Below are positions 43,198 to 53,629 of a stretch of DNA of 64,000 bases, piece after piece. The DNA is from Astragalus membranaceus. Lineage: Eukaryota > Streptophyta > Magnoliopsida > Fabales > Fabaceae. Where the stretch lies: positions 111,605,806 through 111,669,805 of the forward strand of contig CM076849.1 of NCBI GenBank assembly GCA_039519185.1. Direction: 5' to 3'. The notes below the pieces were generated by a model, which was given only the letters and a program-made list of their open reading frames with translations, was not told the origin of the DNA and searched no databases. Made by a program: the position numbers and the translations under genes. Positions within the stretch are counted from its first letter, which is position 1, and every line of letters begins with the position of its first letter.

Positions 43198-43622
43198 TTG
43201 TGTAGGGGTGAGGATAAAATTTCTTTGGAGCGCCTACTTGGAGAGGAGAAGGGAGATATGATCTACATGGAGCATTGGAATCCGTTCGCCTGGCTAAGGA
43301 ATCCGCTTGCCATTACCAGAAGGAGCGAGGGGAGGCCTATGCTGAGAGGGACGCATGCAGGAAGAAGATGGAGGATCTCCAATCTGAGTTGGACGCCGTG
43401 AGGAAATTTAAAGATGAAGCCGACGAGAAGGTTCAGGTGGTGGCCGGCCAGGTTGTGGTTTTTTCCCATGCCGCTTACGATAAGGCGATAAGCCATGTCC
43501 AGTGTGTGTATCCGGATGCCGTTCTAGAGTCGAGCATCTTTCGATTTGATCATGAGGTTGTTGATGGGAGGATTGTCAGATACCACCCCAACAGTGTTGA
43601 CTTCGATGTCCTTTCCCCCTGA
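43198..43622 (+). pseudogene. Tat-2 antisense ORF, C-terminal part
   Basis: The + strand reads LAKESACHYQKERGEAYAER, RKKMEDLQSELDAVRKFKDE (coiled coil), AAYDKAISHVQCVYPDAVLE and ends HPNSVDFDVLSP at 43622. AYDKAISHV is directly comparable with SYEKAISHV in the antisense gene of Tat-A (near 4880), so the two Tat families share this gene. The start lies in a 5' part that is missing here. Function is unknown. Confidence 0.7.
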
Positions 43623-44169
43623 TCATTTCTTTCCAGTTTATTTGGCTTTCGATGTCCGTGATAGCTTTCTATGTCATATTTTGAATTTATTCGTGTTTAC
43701 TCTTTGTTTGGCTTGTTTTTCTATCTTTATGATTGTCTTGTGTTGGATGGCCTCGGGCGTAAGTCGTGCCTTGCGTATCTTGAATGTATAAGATCTTATC
43801 ACCTCGTGGTTGGCTTTACTCTGGGGATAGTTTATCAGAACTCGGTCTGATTCTAACTCACCCATCAGAGGTTGCGACACGTTTAAATTCGCTTCGCGAA
43901 TCGAGTGTATCAACTTGTGCCCCGGTTTGTAGGGAAGCGCAAACGATCGTGGCGTCGATCGCATTCCGCCCATTTTTACCGTCAGGCTTTTACATAGTTG
44001 CCTGGTCCCCCGCCGTTGGTGTTAGGACCTGGCTTTCTATTCTGCAAATAATGGTAAGTATTGCAAACAGCGATATTTTAAAACATAAAAGTAAAATTTC
44101 ATTCATTTGCGTGCCTTAATCGTTCACTTTATTACATTGGTTCCTACGACAAACTTCCTCAGTTTATTA
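43623..44169. other. Tat-2 spacer, no gene seen
   Basis: T-rich intergenic sequence between the antisense ORF end and the protease-RT linker. The deletion of pol lies in or next to it. The short ORFs at 43546-44119 look like chance. Confidence 0.5.
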
Positions 44170-45312
44170 GCATTCCAAGTCCTACCTTGGGTGGGATCCG
44201 TGGCATATCAGCCAGCTGGTGGCAGGCTACCTCAGGTGGTATCTCTGGCATACCAGCTGCAGACCAGGAAAATGGGTCTGCACTCTCCCTCGAGAAGGTG
44301 GTGAGTTTCTCTTTGACCTTGTCAGGGAGGTTGGAGCCTATCTTATCCGTCTTGGTGGGGTTTTCTCATAACTGGATGGAGATGAAGGTGTCATATGGTT
44401 CAGGCATCTTCATACGCCTTTTGAGTTCTTTATTGGGGGTGGAATATTCCTCCTCTTCCTCGCTGTCTAGATCATACTTGGTATCCAAATCTGCCAAATT
44501 TACTTCTGCTTCTTTCCCGGATTCCTCGTCTGAGTCTCTTACTTCAGCAATCTCTTTTTCCTTCTTAATGCTCCTATAGTAGCACCTGCGCGCCGCGCCT
44601 AAGTCTGCCTGGAGGGTCACAATCTTATTCTCTAAATTGTAGAATTTCATTTTCAGGTGAACGGTTGAGGTCGCCGCCTCCAGCTTGCCCAGGGTGGGCC
44701 TCTCGATAATGCACTGGTAGATAGACTCACATGGGAGGACTAGGAAGGCTGTTTTGACAGTTCTAAACAATGGTGGTTCACCATCGGGGTCTCCATACGA
44801 CCATCAGATCCAAGTGGCCCAACGACTTAGTTTTTGACCCGTTGAACCCGGTCAGGTCCCCTCCTCAGTATGGAGTTAGGTCAGTGGGGGAGATGTTCAA
44901 AACCCACAACAAGTCTTTAAAAATGATGTCTACTGAGCTTCCCTGGTCGATCATGATTCTTCTCACTTCAATATTGGCCATAATAGCAGTGATGAACAGT
45001 GGGATGTGCTTATTTGGTTTTCCATCAAGTAAGTCCTTATCGTCAAAAGATAAGGGTGGTCTGGTTGGTCCCTTCCTAGGGGTTGAGGTTGATGCAACGC
45101 TCAAGATTTCTCTCCACTTCCTTTTCATTGTCTTGTTCGACCCCCAATCATCCAGGGGGTTACTTCCGTGAATCACCACGGCCATTGGCCTTCCTTTGGA
45201 TTTTCGGGTGTCTTCCTTCTCAGTAGATTCACCGTCGTCATCTTTTTCCGCTTTGCCCCCTTCACCGACTGGGGCCTTACCCTTCCTAGGGGACCTGGAT
45301 CTTCTTGCGAGG
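44170..45312 (-). pseudogene. Tat-2 protease and RT-approach segment (broken)
   Basis: After a stop at 45313-45315 the same frame continues through a Lys/Asp-rich linker to the retropepsin region, FITAIMANIEVRRIMIDQGS (45000-45060). The catalytic triplet is degenerate (DQG). A frameshift near 44800 leads to AFLVLPCESIYQCIIERPTL, VHLKMKFYNLENKIVTLQAD and ARRCYYRSIKKEKE, the conserved strip that links protease and RT in Tat elements. The segment continues to PEPYDTFISIQL, then breaks up near 44170. RT itself is absent. Confidence 0.75.
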
Positions 45313-46726
45313 GTTCAAGGTCTTTTACGCGAGCTGTCTGGTTCTCCTTCCTTCTTTACATATTGCAAAAGTTTCCCTTTCTGAATCATCTCCTCAATAT
45401 CATCTTTAAGGGCTCGGCAACCATTGGTATCGCGGCCTCCGCTTCGACGATAGCGACACCATTTCTTTGATGGGTTTTGGACTTCCCTTAGCACCAAGGG
45501 TTCTGGTCTCATGATGCTCTTGAACTCAGTGTTAGCGCATTCAGCCAGGATCTTGGCTCGAGATGAGTTTAGGGGGGTATGCTCGGCGAACCGGCGGGGG
45601 CGTGTCTCGCGCTGCCCCCCTCCTGCTTCCTTTCGCTGGCGGGTCTCTCGGGCGTCCTCCCTGTCGTGTCCGACCTTAGCTGCCTCGCGGTAAGCCATGT
45701 CGTCCTCTTCATAATCCATATATTTCTGGGATTTTTGAAGGAATTCGCCTAAGTTCCCAGATTTGTTGATCCCTACTTCAATCTGGAAAAGGCTTCCTTT
45801 TCTTAGACCGTCTTTCATCCAAAATAACATTTGCTTGTCTTCCAAGTTTCGCACACATGAAGCTTCCTTATTGAAGCGCTTCATGTACTCTCTTAGTGTT
45901 TCATTGTCACACTGCCTGACTGCCCTCAGCACTTCTTCAGAATTGGGTTTCAAGCGGGAGGCAGTGAAGCGATCTGTGAACATTCTCGCCAGCTGGCTCA
46001 ATGATGAGATGGAGTTTGGCCTTAGCTCTTGAAACCGCTTTAGTGCGGCATTTTCGAGAGTGAGGGGGAAGATTTTACAGTGAACCGGCTCCCGGGCGCC
46101 TCTATAGCGCATCATCAGGGAGAAGTGTGCCATATGGCGGTCTGGATCTCCGGTTCTATCATATGTCTTGAGGGCTGGCAACTTCTCCAGGGCCCTTGGG
46201 ATTTGGCATTCATCCACCCTTCGAGTGAAAGGTCCTTCATCGGAAAACCTCCTTGAGTTGCGGGGGGATATGTCTTCATAGTCCACATTTCGATACCTGC
46301 GCCGGTCGGGGGATCTCCTCGATGGTGATCCCCGGTGGTGTCTCTGGTGGGGGTTGTCCTGGTTCCTTGACCTCCCACGAGAATTAGGGGATTCACGTGA
46401 AGAAGTCTTGGAGTGGGAGTCGGGAAGCTGGTAAGTGTCATCTGGAGGGGATGGAGGGGTCCTTGGAGGTGAGCCTGACCCTCCATGCACGCGCTGCCGA
46501 GGGAGAGAGTGATGCACATGTCTCCACCTCGGGGGGGAGCGGTGGACATGATGCCTTTTAGGAGGAGACCGATGGCGCCTCGTGGTCACCGATGGCTGCA
46601 CAGGTAGGGAGGCCACACGCCTTTCAATCTGCCTTAGGCGAGCTTCCTGTAGTAGCATAGCCTGAGTGCGATTGCACATGAGATCCAAAATTTGGTTCAC
46701 ATTTGAGGGCTGGGCATGCTGACTGA
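45313..46726 (-). pseudogene. Tat-2 gag, main part
   Basis: The frame is open from ISQHAQPSNVNQILDLM at 46726 to a stop at 45313. An Arg/Ser/Pro-rich N-terminal part (SPPKRHHVHRSPPR and similar) precedes the gag core: RHMAHFSLMMRYRGAREPV, FQELRPNSISSLSQLARMF, NETLREYMKRFNKEA. A C-terminal Cys/His-type strip follows, CRYRRSGGRDTNGCRALKDD, where the expected His-containing GHDT-like motif is GRDT. The Ogre-like element inserted within the N-terminal part; the upstream codons continue at 58629 (VASLPDEGIS). Confidence 0.85.
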
Positions 46727-47090
46727 TGTCATACCCCAATTTTGTCCGGCTTAGGTCCAAACCCTAATTTTCCACACAAAAATAAATTATGCATTTTGGA
46801 TCCTAGAAACCGCTCCAAAGTTTTCGAAATCATTTTTAGGGTTAGAATGCACGTTTTGGGAAGTTAGGGTCAAAAAGGGCATTTTTGGTCATTTCTCACA
46901 AAAAGGTCTATGAAAATGATTTTTGCAATAAGTCTCATGCATCAAATTAGGGTTTTTGAAAATGTGTTATGTATGCATGGCAAGTTTTGAAAAAAAATGT
47001 TATGCATGCATGGCAAGCTTTGCATGGCAAAAACCTAAAAAACATTTTTGTGGAAAGCAAGAATTGATTTCCATTCTATTCCAAGGGCCA

Positions 47091-47485
47091 AGAATCGATT
47101 TATACTATTTTGTAAAGGCCATGAAATCGATTCCTTAATCCAATATTAAACCATGAAATCGATTTTCAGGCCATGTTAAGAAGCCAAGAATCGATTCCTC
47201 CTTATGTTATCAAGGCATGAAATCGATTTTCAGGCCATTTTTAGGAACCAAGAATCGATTCTTCCCTATGCTATCAAGGCATGAAATCGATTTTCAGGCC
47301 ACTTTAAAGAGCCAAGAATCGATTCCTCCTTATTTTGTCAAAGCATGAAATCGATTTTCAAGCCATTTCCAAGAGCCAAGAATCGATTCCCACTTATTTT
47401 AACTAAACATGGAATCGATTTTCACCTATTTAGGATGTCCAAGAATCGATTCTTTGCTATTTCCAAAGGCTCAAACAATCGATTC
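47091..47485. repeat. AATCGATT palindrome array in U3 (second copy 56754-57148)
   Basis: About thirteen AATCGATT sites are spaced close to 32 bp apart and alternate between two contexts, CCAAGAATCGATTCC and CATGAAATCGATTTTCAGG, giving a repeat of about 64 bp. The last site is about 50 bp upstream of the TATA box. Confidence 0.92.
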
Positions 47486-47532
47486 ATCCTTGCAATAAAT
47501 GTTTTTTAAAAAATCCTACGCTTTCCTAAGCC

Positions 47533-47540
47533 TATAAATA
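47533..47540 (+). promoter_or_regulatory. TATA box of Ogre-like LTR
   Basis: TATAAATA inside the near-palindrome GCCTATAAATAGGC. Transcription probably starts about 30 bp downstream. The same site is at 57196-57203 in the 3' LTR. Confidence 0.8.
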
Positions 47541-48056
47541 GGCAGCCTCAAATCACATTTTGACACGGACACTTCACACAAGATCAGAGAGAAGAATTGC
47601 TACACACATTTTTCACGAGATCTGACACACATTTTTTCACGAGATCTGAGAGACATTTTCACGAGATCTGAGAGACATTTCACGAGATCTGGGAAGACAA
47701 CTCTCGCAAATCTCATTTTCCAGTTCTCCGCTTCATTTTCGCTCTATCCGCGCCGTTGGTCCGTCTGAGCTGATCTCTTGCAAGGGTTAGTCGGGGTTTG
47801 CGTTCTTCAGATCTGTAATATCTGTCTTCATCAGAGGTATTTCAGTCTTTTCATTTGTTAATGTTTAGTTATTGTGATCCATGTGATTTAACTTAACTAT
47901 AGCATTCATTTACTCGTTCTTGTATGTTATCGTCCATTGCTGATGACGAACCATATGATTCCCACTTATGCCTAGTGCATCATGTTCTAAGTGGTGAAGA
48001 TGGTCTCGGGTGATTCAGCTTGCCCCTTTTAAACCCTTTCAAAAACATTATTAGAA

Positions 48057-48110
48057 CTACGTCGCTTTGATTCCCGTTTGGGATACGTAGGAGCGAGCCA
48101 CGTTCTCGTC
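48057..48110 (+). other. Two-hairpin module, copy 1 (transcribed part of LTR)
   Basis: Hairpin 1: CTACGT (48057-48062) pairs with ACGTAG (48085-48090) and TCCC (48072-48075) with GGGA (48080-48083), loop GTTT. Hairpin 2: CGAG (48094-48097) pairs with CTCG (48105-48108). The 3' LTR copy is at 57720-57773. Confidence 0.7.
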
Positions 48111-48205
48111 AAGCGCAACAAATAAAAATTCTTTTCATCCCCCTAAACCAATCATTTTCATAAAACAAACAAAAATCATTTTTCAACCCATTGTTGCTAA
48201 TAGCT

Positions 48206-48470
48206 CATCAGAGCCTCTGTTCGTTTAGCTATTAGTGACAATGTCTTTTTCTCATAAGAATAATAAACGATGGTCCATCATAACCTTTGTTAGTTTGATC
48301 ATTGTGCAAATCAATCTTTTTCGAAAATCACTTTCAAAAAGATAATAAAAACGAGTTGTTATCAATAGTCCATCAGAACCTTTGTTCGTTTGACTAGCGG
48401 TACAACTCTCTCTCTTTTTTGAGTATTTAGTAGTGATTCATCATAGCCTCTGCTAGTTTAATCATTTGCT
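48206..48470 (+). repeat. Degenerate ~30-bp repeats in LTR and leader
   Basis: Four diverged copies of CATCAGARCCTTTGTTCGTT plus TRGCTA lie at about 48208, 48273, 48371 and 48430. A fifth lies in the leader at about 49393. Spacing is 60-100 bp. Confidence 0.65.
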
Positions 48471-48539
48471 AATGCTCGTCCTATTTCAAAAAACTCACTA
48501 AAAAAGATAAAAAACAAAAACTTTAAAAAGAACCAAGAA

Positions 48540-48600
48540 CTACGTAGCTTTGAATTCTCCATCGCACCGGGAGATACGTAGGAGCGGGCCATGTCCCGTC
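48540..48600 (+). other. Two-hairpin module, copy 2, with compensatory changes
   Basis: Hairpin 1: CTACGT (48540-48545) pairs with ACGTAG (48576-48581) and TCTCC (48556-48560) with GGAGA (48570-48574). Hairpin 2: CGGG (48585-48588) pairs with CCCG (48595-48598). Compared with copy 1, the inner stems differ on both sides yet still pair. The 3' LTR copy is at 58203-58263. Confidence 0.7.
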
Positions 48601-48962
48601 AAGCACGTTTTTTCTAAAAAACCTTTTTTCCCCCTTTTTCATAATAAATAAAGATTTTCACTAATTTTTTTTTCAATAAGGAGTAGATAGGCAAAATTAA
48701 GTATTTTTCAAATCAAACGTTAAAACCACACATTTAATTAGAGGTTCCCTTTCGGTAGAAAGGACGTGCGCGGTGCTAACACCTTCCTCGCGCGTAATCG
48801 ACCCCCGAACCTATATCTCTAGTTTTCAAAGACCATCCGCCTTGTTCAAAAGACCTTTTTTCAATGTTTTGGTCTTAAAATTAAAATATTGGTGGCGGCT
48901 CCGAAATTTTCCACGTTGTACATTGAGAAACCCCAACGGGGGATTTTTCGGGGTGCAACAGC

Positions 48963-48981
48963 TGGCGACTCCACTGGGGAC
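48963..48981 (+). promoter_or_regulatory. PBS of Ogre-like element
   Basis: TGGCGACTCCACTGGGGAC lies two bases after the LTR end. Ogre elements are known to use a tRNA-Arg primer; this sequence has that style, but I cannot check the tRNA. Confidence 0.75.
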
Positions 48982-49911
48982 ACTTTTTTAAAAAGACGAG
49001 GGTCAAGCCTAACTAATTTAAATGTGTGGTTTAATGTATTATTGATTTGATTAAAACCCTGTTTGCCTTTCTTTCTTATCTTTTATTCCCTTTCTTTTAT
49101 CGCTTATGCCCTTGCATTTTTTCAATCCCCATGATCCCCTCTTCTTGGCTCCTTTTCCTAAGGTGAGCAATATCCTTGTCTATAGATATTCTAGGTATGG
49201 AACCCTAGGGTAGATAACTTGTTATTGCTTGCTTTTGTCTGGACTGCTCTGGTTTTCATTTCAGGTGGGGGTAGTACTAGGGAAAATGCCCTTAACACAC
49301 ACTACACTTATACCCTGTGACTATGTGTTTTGAGTGGGACCATAACCCAGGTCTGCAAAAACTTAGGAGAGTGGATTCGAGTAGTGAGAGCCCATCAGGA
49401 CCTTTGTCCGTTTGGCTACTTGCGAAAGTTTCAACCAGAGTTGTGCTCTTTTATGATGCCTCACACCTAGCAGTTTGCTGCATTTGTGGGGAATTTTGTG
49501 AAAGGGACTGTGGCTCTGGTGGCCTTGTGAGGGAGTGAATAGAGCTACATGGAAGGATTACCTTTAAATTGCCCTAGATCATAGGCCTCACCTCTTTTTA
49601 GGTCACAAGGGCTTTTCCAAAATTGTGTGTGCATTATCACATCTAGTTTAGTTCATTTCCGCCAATATTTTTTTGAAAAAAACAATAAAATAAAAAAAAA
49701 GAATATGTTTTTCCTTCTCTTTCATGAATACCCATGTGAGGTGGCATATAGGGTATACTGCCCTAAAATTTCAAAACCCCCACCTGTAAATATCAGTCTT
49801 TATAACAAGCATCCTCATCATCCGCATTTTACATCGTAACAGCATGCATTACATAAGCAAAATTCTGAAAAATTCATACAGCATTCCTCATGCATCTAAT
49901 AACATAAAGCC
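48982..49911 (+). other. Ogre-like leader (5' untranslated)
   Basis: About 930 bp between PBS and gag. Many Ogre elements carry an extra ORF here; I see only short chance frames (for example 49317-49538). One copy of the CATCAGGACCTTTGTCCGTT repeat lies at 49393. Confidence 0.6.
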
Positions 49912-52359
49912 ATGTGCATATGCATTGCATTCATTTACGCATTCATACTTGTACTCATAAAAGATGTTCTATCATCAGAAAGAAAAACAAAAGGCAAGCT
50001 GGTTCGCCAACACCGATACTCCACCCGTCTACAAGCAAGATTGATGGCTAGCAATCAACATCTCGAGAATGAGGACCCCCTAGGTCAAGATGAGTCGGTT
50101 GTGGAGATTCTTAATCCTGAGCAGCTGGCTCAAGAGAATCAAGCTTTGAAGACCAAAGTGGAGGCTATGGAAGCACAGATGGTCGAAGTAATGAGTATGC
50201 TACAGAATCTGAGGGGTGGGGCCGCCGCTGGGGCCGCCGCTGTTGTAAATTCCGAAGGGGTTGTTACTTTCGTTTCTCCTCCGGTGTCCGCTGAAGTTAC
50301 AACTACTCACACCTCTTATGGACAGGGGGTCAGTCACTTTGCCCATCCTCCAGGGGCGAGCAGACAGAGTCATCTGAATGCACCGATATATCCTTGGGGG
50401 ATGCCAATGGGCTATATGCCGCCTGCTGCTGAAGCTATTCCTGTGGGGTCGAGTCAACCTATCACGACTATGCCTGGTGGAGCTGCTCCTAGTCCTGATA
50501 CTGTGCTGCCAAGAGGATCACCTAGTCCTACTCTGGGAGTTACTGTGAACCCTCAGAACGCTGTCCATCATATGGGAAACCCTGCTCAGCATGGGGGTTA
50601 CTATCACGGTCCGGGGAACTATCCACAAGGTCATTTGTTTGGGAACACTCAGCATGGAGATCGGTATCACTCGCTTGAGGAGCGCTTAAGAGCTGTGGAA
50701 GGATCAGGAACTAGAGCCAGGGATGCCCGAGATTTGTGCCTTGTGCCAGATGTTGTTATACCCCCTAAATTCAAAACACCTGACTTTGATAAATATCGCG
50801 GCACCGGGTGTCCATCTAGCCATTTGACGATGTATGTTAGAAAAATGGCCGCTTATGCTCATGATGACAAGGTGCTCATTCATTATTTCCAGGACAGTCT
50901 GACTGGGGCATCACTAGATTGGTACATGCAGCTGCAATCCTCCGAAGTCCACAGTTGGAAGGATCTCTCTGAAGCCTTTCTAAAACAATACCAGTATAAC
51001 ATGGACCTTGCTCCAGACCGGTCTCAATTGCAGCACATGAGCAAAGGAGATAGAGAATCATTCAAAGAATACGCTCAAAAATGGAGGAGCATAGCTGCTC
51101 AGGTGAAGCCACCATTGACTGAAAAAGAGATGGTGTACATGTTTATGGAGACCCTTCCAGGGCTGTATTATGATAGGTTGGTGGGGAGCGTTTCGTCCAA
51201 TTTCTCAGATATGGTAGTCATTGGGGAACGATTAGAGCACGGATTGCGTAGCGGAAAGATTGCTGGAGGTTTTGAGAATTCTAGTGGACAAAAGAAACCC
51301 TTTCCCAACTTCCCCAAGAAGAAAGAAGGGGAAACCAATGTTATTTCAGCAGGGGGAGGCCCATCTTTCAACTCTCCGCGGCAAACTAATTCAGGCTACA
51401 GGGCCCAGAACTATCAAGAGAAGAGGCGTGCTAATTTTGATCCGATCCCGATGACCTATACTGAATTGTTCAATTATCTTGTCTCAAAGAATTTGGTCAA
51501 TACTCGCCCCATGAAGCCTATACAACCTCCCTTTCCTAGGGGGTACAATGCTGATGCTACTTGTAGCTTTCATAGTGGAGGAGTCGGCCACACGGTGGAG
51601 GACTGCAAGGCTTTCAAATATGTAGTCCAGGATTTGATTGACGCCAACTGGATCTCTTTCAAGCCGAACAGTCCCAGTACAACTACAAACCCCCTACCGG
51701 GACATGGGACGCCATCCGCTAATGCAGTAGAGGATTCTGTGGGGGAAACAATGATAAAAGATGTTAAGTGTATCCAGACCCCTCTGGAAAATATACATGC
51801 TGAGTTGTGTCGTCGTGGTGTTATCAAGAAGGGCTGTGTATGCGCTGATCCTTTATGTGTGGGTGCCTGTGAAGTTTTCAAGTCAGTCCTGCAAGACCTG
51901 ATAGATCGGTGCGTGGTTCAGATAGGGACCCATGATATTGAAAATGAAAAAGAAATCAATGAGGAAGTAATAGCGGTGCCTATGAAAGAGGGATGTTGGG
52001 ATACCCTAGGGGAGTCCAGTGGAAAGTTTGACTACTTGGTCAGATATGACGCTCCCGAGAGTGCTCAAATCCGAATAGAAGACATCCAGCCCACAGGATG
52101 GGATGAGGAAGAGGAAATTGCTGTCATCAATAATGGTCCTAAGTCAGAAGAGGGATGTTGGGATACCCTAGGGGAGCCCAGTGGAAAGTTTGATTACTTG
52201 GTCAGGTATGACGCTCCCGAGAGTGCTCAAATTCGAATAGAAGACATCCAGCCCACAGGATGGGATGAGGAAGAGGAACAACACGATCAAATGGCTGTCA
52301 TCAAGGATGAGGGTGGTGCAAACCTGATTTGTCGCTGCAGTGCTGGTGAAAGAATTTAA
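49912..52359 (+). CDS. Ogre-like Gag, 815 residues, intact, with internal tandem duplication
   Basis: The ATG at 49912 opens the frame; a second candidate is the ATG at 50044 (MASNQHLENEDPLGQ), and a hydrophobic first stretch (MCICIAFIYAFILVLIKDVL) may be untranslated leader. A coiled coil lies at about residues 70-100 (ENQALKTKVEAMEAQMVEVM), then a Gly/Pro/His-rich linker. The Retrotrans_gag core is at about 285-430 (VVIPPKFKTPDFDKYRGTG, LTGASLDWYMQLQSSEVHSW, FKEYAQKWRSIAAQVKPPLT). A zinc-binding strip CSFHSGGVGHTVEDC is near 551 and a second Cys cluster GCVCADPLCVGAC near 641. Residues 693-790 hold a 54-residue unit twice (EGCWDTLGE, YLVRYDAPESAQIRIEDIQP). Gag would assemble particles. Protease is not fused downstream. 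Confidence 0.9.
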   Translation: MCICIAFIYAFILVLIKDVLSSERKTKGKLVRQHRYSTRLQARLMASNQHLENEDPLGQDESVVEILNPEQLAQENQALKTKVEAMEAQMVEVMSMLQNLRGGAAAGAAAVVNSEGVVTFVSPPVSAEVTTTHTSYGQGVSHFAHPPGASRQSHLNAPIYPWGMPMGYMPPAAEAIPVGSSQPITTMPGGAAPSPDTVLPRGSPSPTLGVTVNPQNAVHHMGNPAQHGGYYHGPGNYPQGHLFGNTQHGDRYHSLEERLRAVEGSGTRARDARDLCLVPDVVIPPKFKTPDFDKYRGTGCPSSHLTMYVRKMAAYAHDDKVLIHYFQDSLTGASLDWYMQLQSSEVHSWKDLSEAFLKQYQYNMDLAPDRSQLQHMSKGDRESFKEYAQKWRSIAAQVKPPLTEKEMVYMFMETLPGLYYDRLVGSVSSNFSDMVVIGERLEHGLRSGKIAGGFENSSGQKKPFPNFPKKKEGETNVISAGGGPSFNSPRQTNSGYRAQNYQEKRRANFDPIPMTYTELFNYLVSKNLVNTRPMKPIQPPFPRGYNADATCSFHSGGVGHTVEDCKAFKYVVQDLIDANWISFKPNSPSTTTNPLPGHGTPSANAVEDSVGETMIKDVKCIQTPLENIHAELCRRGVIKKGCVCADPLCVGACEVFKSVLQDLIDRCVVQIGTHDIENEKEINEEVIAVPMKEGCWDTLGESSGKFDYLVRYDAPESAQIRIEDIQPTGWDEEEEIAVINNGPKSEEGCWDTLGEPSGKFDYLVRYDAPESAQIRIEDIQPTGWDEEEEQHDQMAVIKDEGGANLICRCSAGERI
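51988..52279 (+). repeat. 162-bp in-frame tandem duplication in gag
   Basis: Copy 1 is 51988-52149 and copy 2 starts at 52150. Over the shared ~130 bp there are only a few differences. The period of 162 bp is 54 codons, so the frame is kept. Confidence 0.95.
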
Positions 52360-52544
52360 AGGCTGTTGATCCTCCTGGGACCTTTGATTTAAAGTAGTCA
52401 TTTGTAATGCAACCCTGTGGCTCTGCCCAAGGCCACAGGACCAGTTGTTAGGGGCACACATGTTTTTATTTTCTAAATCATCATCATCAATAAAAACGTT
52501 GTTTTTGAATTCCAATCAATAAAAGTCAATTTCTTTTTCATTTC

Positions 52545-52744
52545 ATGTGTCTCTTCTTTTCTTTATTATTTTTGCCTGCATGTCTCACCTTCCATTCTGC
52601 TTTTTCGCCTCGGCAAAAAGCAAATCCACAGCAATTGTCTCTCAAAATAACAGTGCCAACAGTCCATATTTTGACTTTGATCACCTTATCAATCAAGCAG
52701 AGTGGGACGTTGAGAAAGACCGGGAAAATCCTCCAGAAGGTTAA
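52545..52744 (+). pseudogene. Ogre-like pre-RT scrap
   Basis: The frame contains SANSPYFDFDHLINQAEWDV and ends RENPPEG. It resembles the acidic segment that precedes RT in Ogre polyproteins (SPDFDFxxxxxQAE-type). Protease upstream and RT downstream are gone. From 52745 to 53500 the sequence is A/C-rich and holds no recognisable domain; this is where the pol deletion lies. Confidence 0.6.
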
Positions 52745-53629
52745 TGAAGCAAAGAAAAGGGGTTATTCAGCAAAGGAAAGGAAATAAAGAAGAAGGGCAA
52801 GTGCATTATTGTCCCAGAGTTAATTTTGAGGAAATAAGCAATCATGATTTGAAATGAAGTCGGACTACCATTCCATTTCCAAAAACAAAATCCTCTCCTA
52901 ACCACCTTAAGCCAAGAAAATCCCAACGAGAAACCAAAATCCTTTCCGACCCATCTTAAGCCAAGAAAAAGCCAAAAATCCAAAAGTCACCTTAGACAAG
53001 GATCACCTCGAATAAAAAACAGTGCATCGTTCTTTACCAGCTCACCCAAGCTCAAGAAAAAGAAGAAGTCAAAGAAGGAAAAATCATTCAAAAAGGAAAA
53101 TCCCAAAACCAAAAGAAAAATACAAAAAAAATAGTGAGTTGATACACGTTACCACAAAACCCAAGAGGTCCTTGTCTCAATAAACCTTCAAACACTTTCT
53201 CATTTCCATACACCCCTCCTCTCATAAACCGCAAACACTCTCATTTGACCGCGATGACCCGCCCTCCATAGACCTTTAGCCAGGAATAAAATTTCCTAAT
53301 ACCTCATCAAGCCAGTTAACCATCATAAATCATCGATCGACAGCCAACGCCGAATAAAAAACCATCCTGCCATTAGCCCCAAATACTTCATTAAGCCTAC
53401 TCATCTCTCCTCCACAAAACACCACAATCCCGAAAGGTCCATTCCGATCAATGATTGATTGCTGTTGTTTTCTCAAAGTCTTAGCTCAAGGACAAGTAAA
53501 TTCATTTGTTTACAATATGCCAAGTGGGGCAATCCTGTCGCTCTTCACCCCTCCTACAACTGGGGAAATTGACCCTACACCTATCTCATCCCTTGTCGTA
53601 CTCACATTCATTCAAATCATACAGGGGCA

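Larger units (their letters stand above)
43136..46726 (-). mobile_element. Tat-2: Tat-lineage gypsy element, left piece
   Basis: Gag, protease and linker lie on the - strand and an antisense ORF lies on the + strand, the same plan as Tat-A. The whole RT to integrase block is absent between about 44150 and 43650. No 3' LTR is seen at the left edge, so that end is truncated or was lost on insertion into CACTA-1. The 5' part (58629-59214) is separated by the Ogre-like element. Confidence 0.8.
46727..48960 (+). repeat. Ogre-like 5' LTR
   Basis: U3 holds an ATCGAT palindrome array (47091-47485), followed by the TATA box at 47533-47540 (inside GCCTATAAATAGGC). Downstream, in the transcribed part, lie four CACGAGATCTGAGAGAC-type repeats at 47615-47695 and a duplicated hairpin module (48057 and 48540). 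Confidence 0.95.

Noticed and set aside
47091..47485. Regularly spaced ATCGAT sites that look superficially like a CRISPR array
   Set aside because: Repeats are only 8-14 bp palindromes, spacers are themselves related, and the context is a plant LTR.
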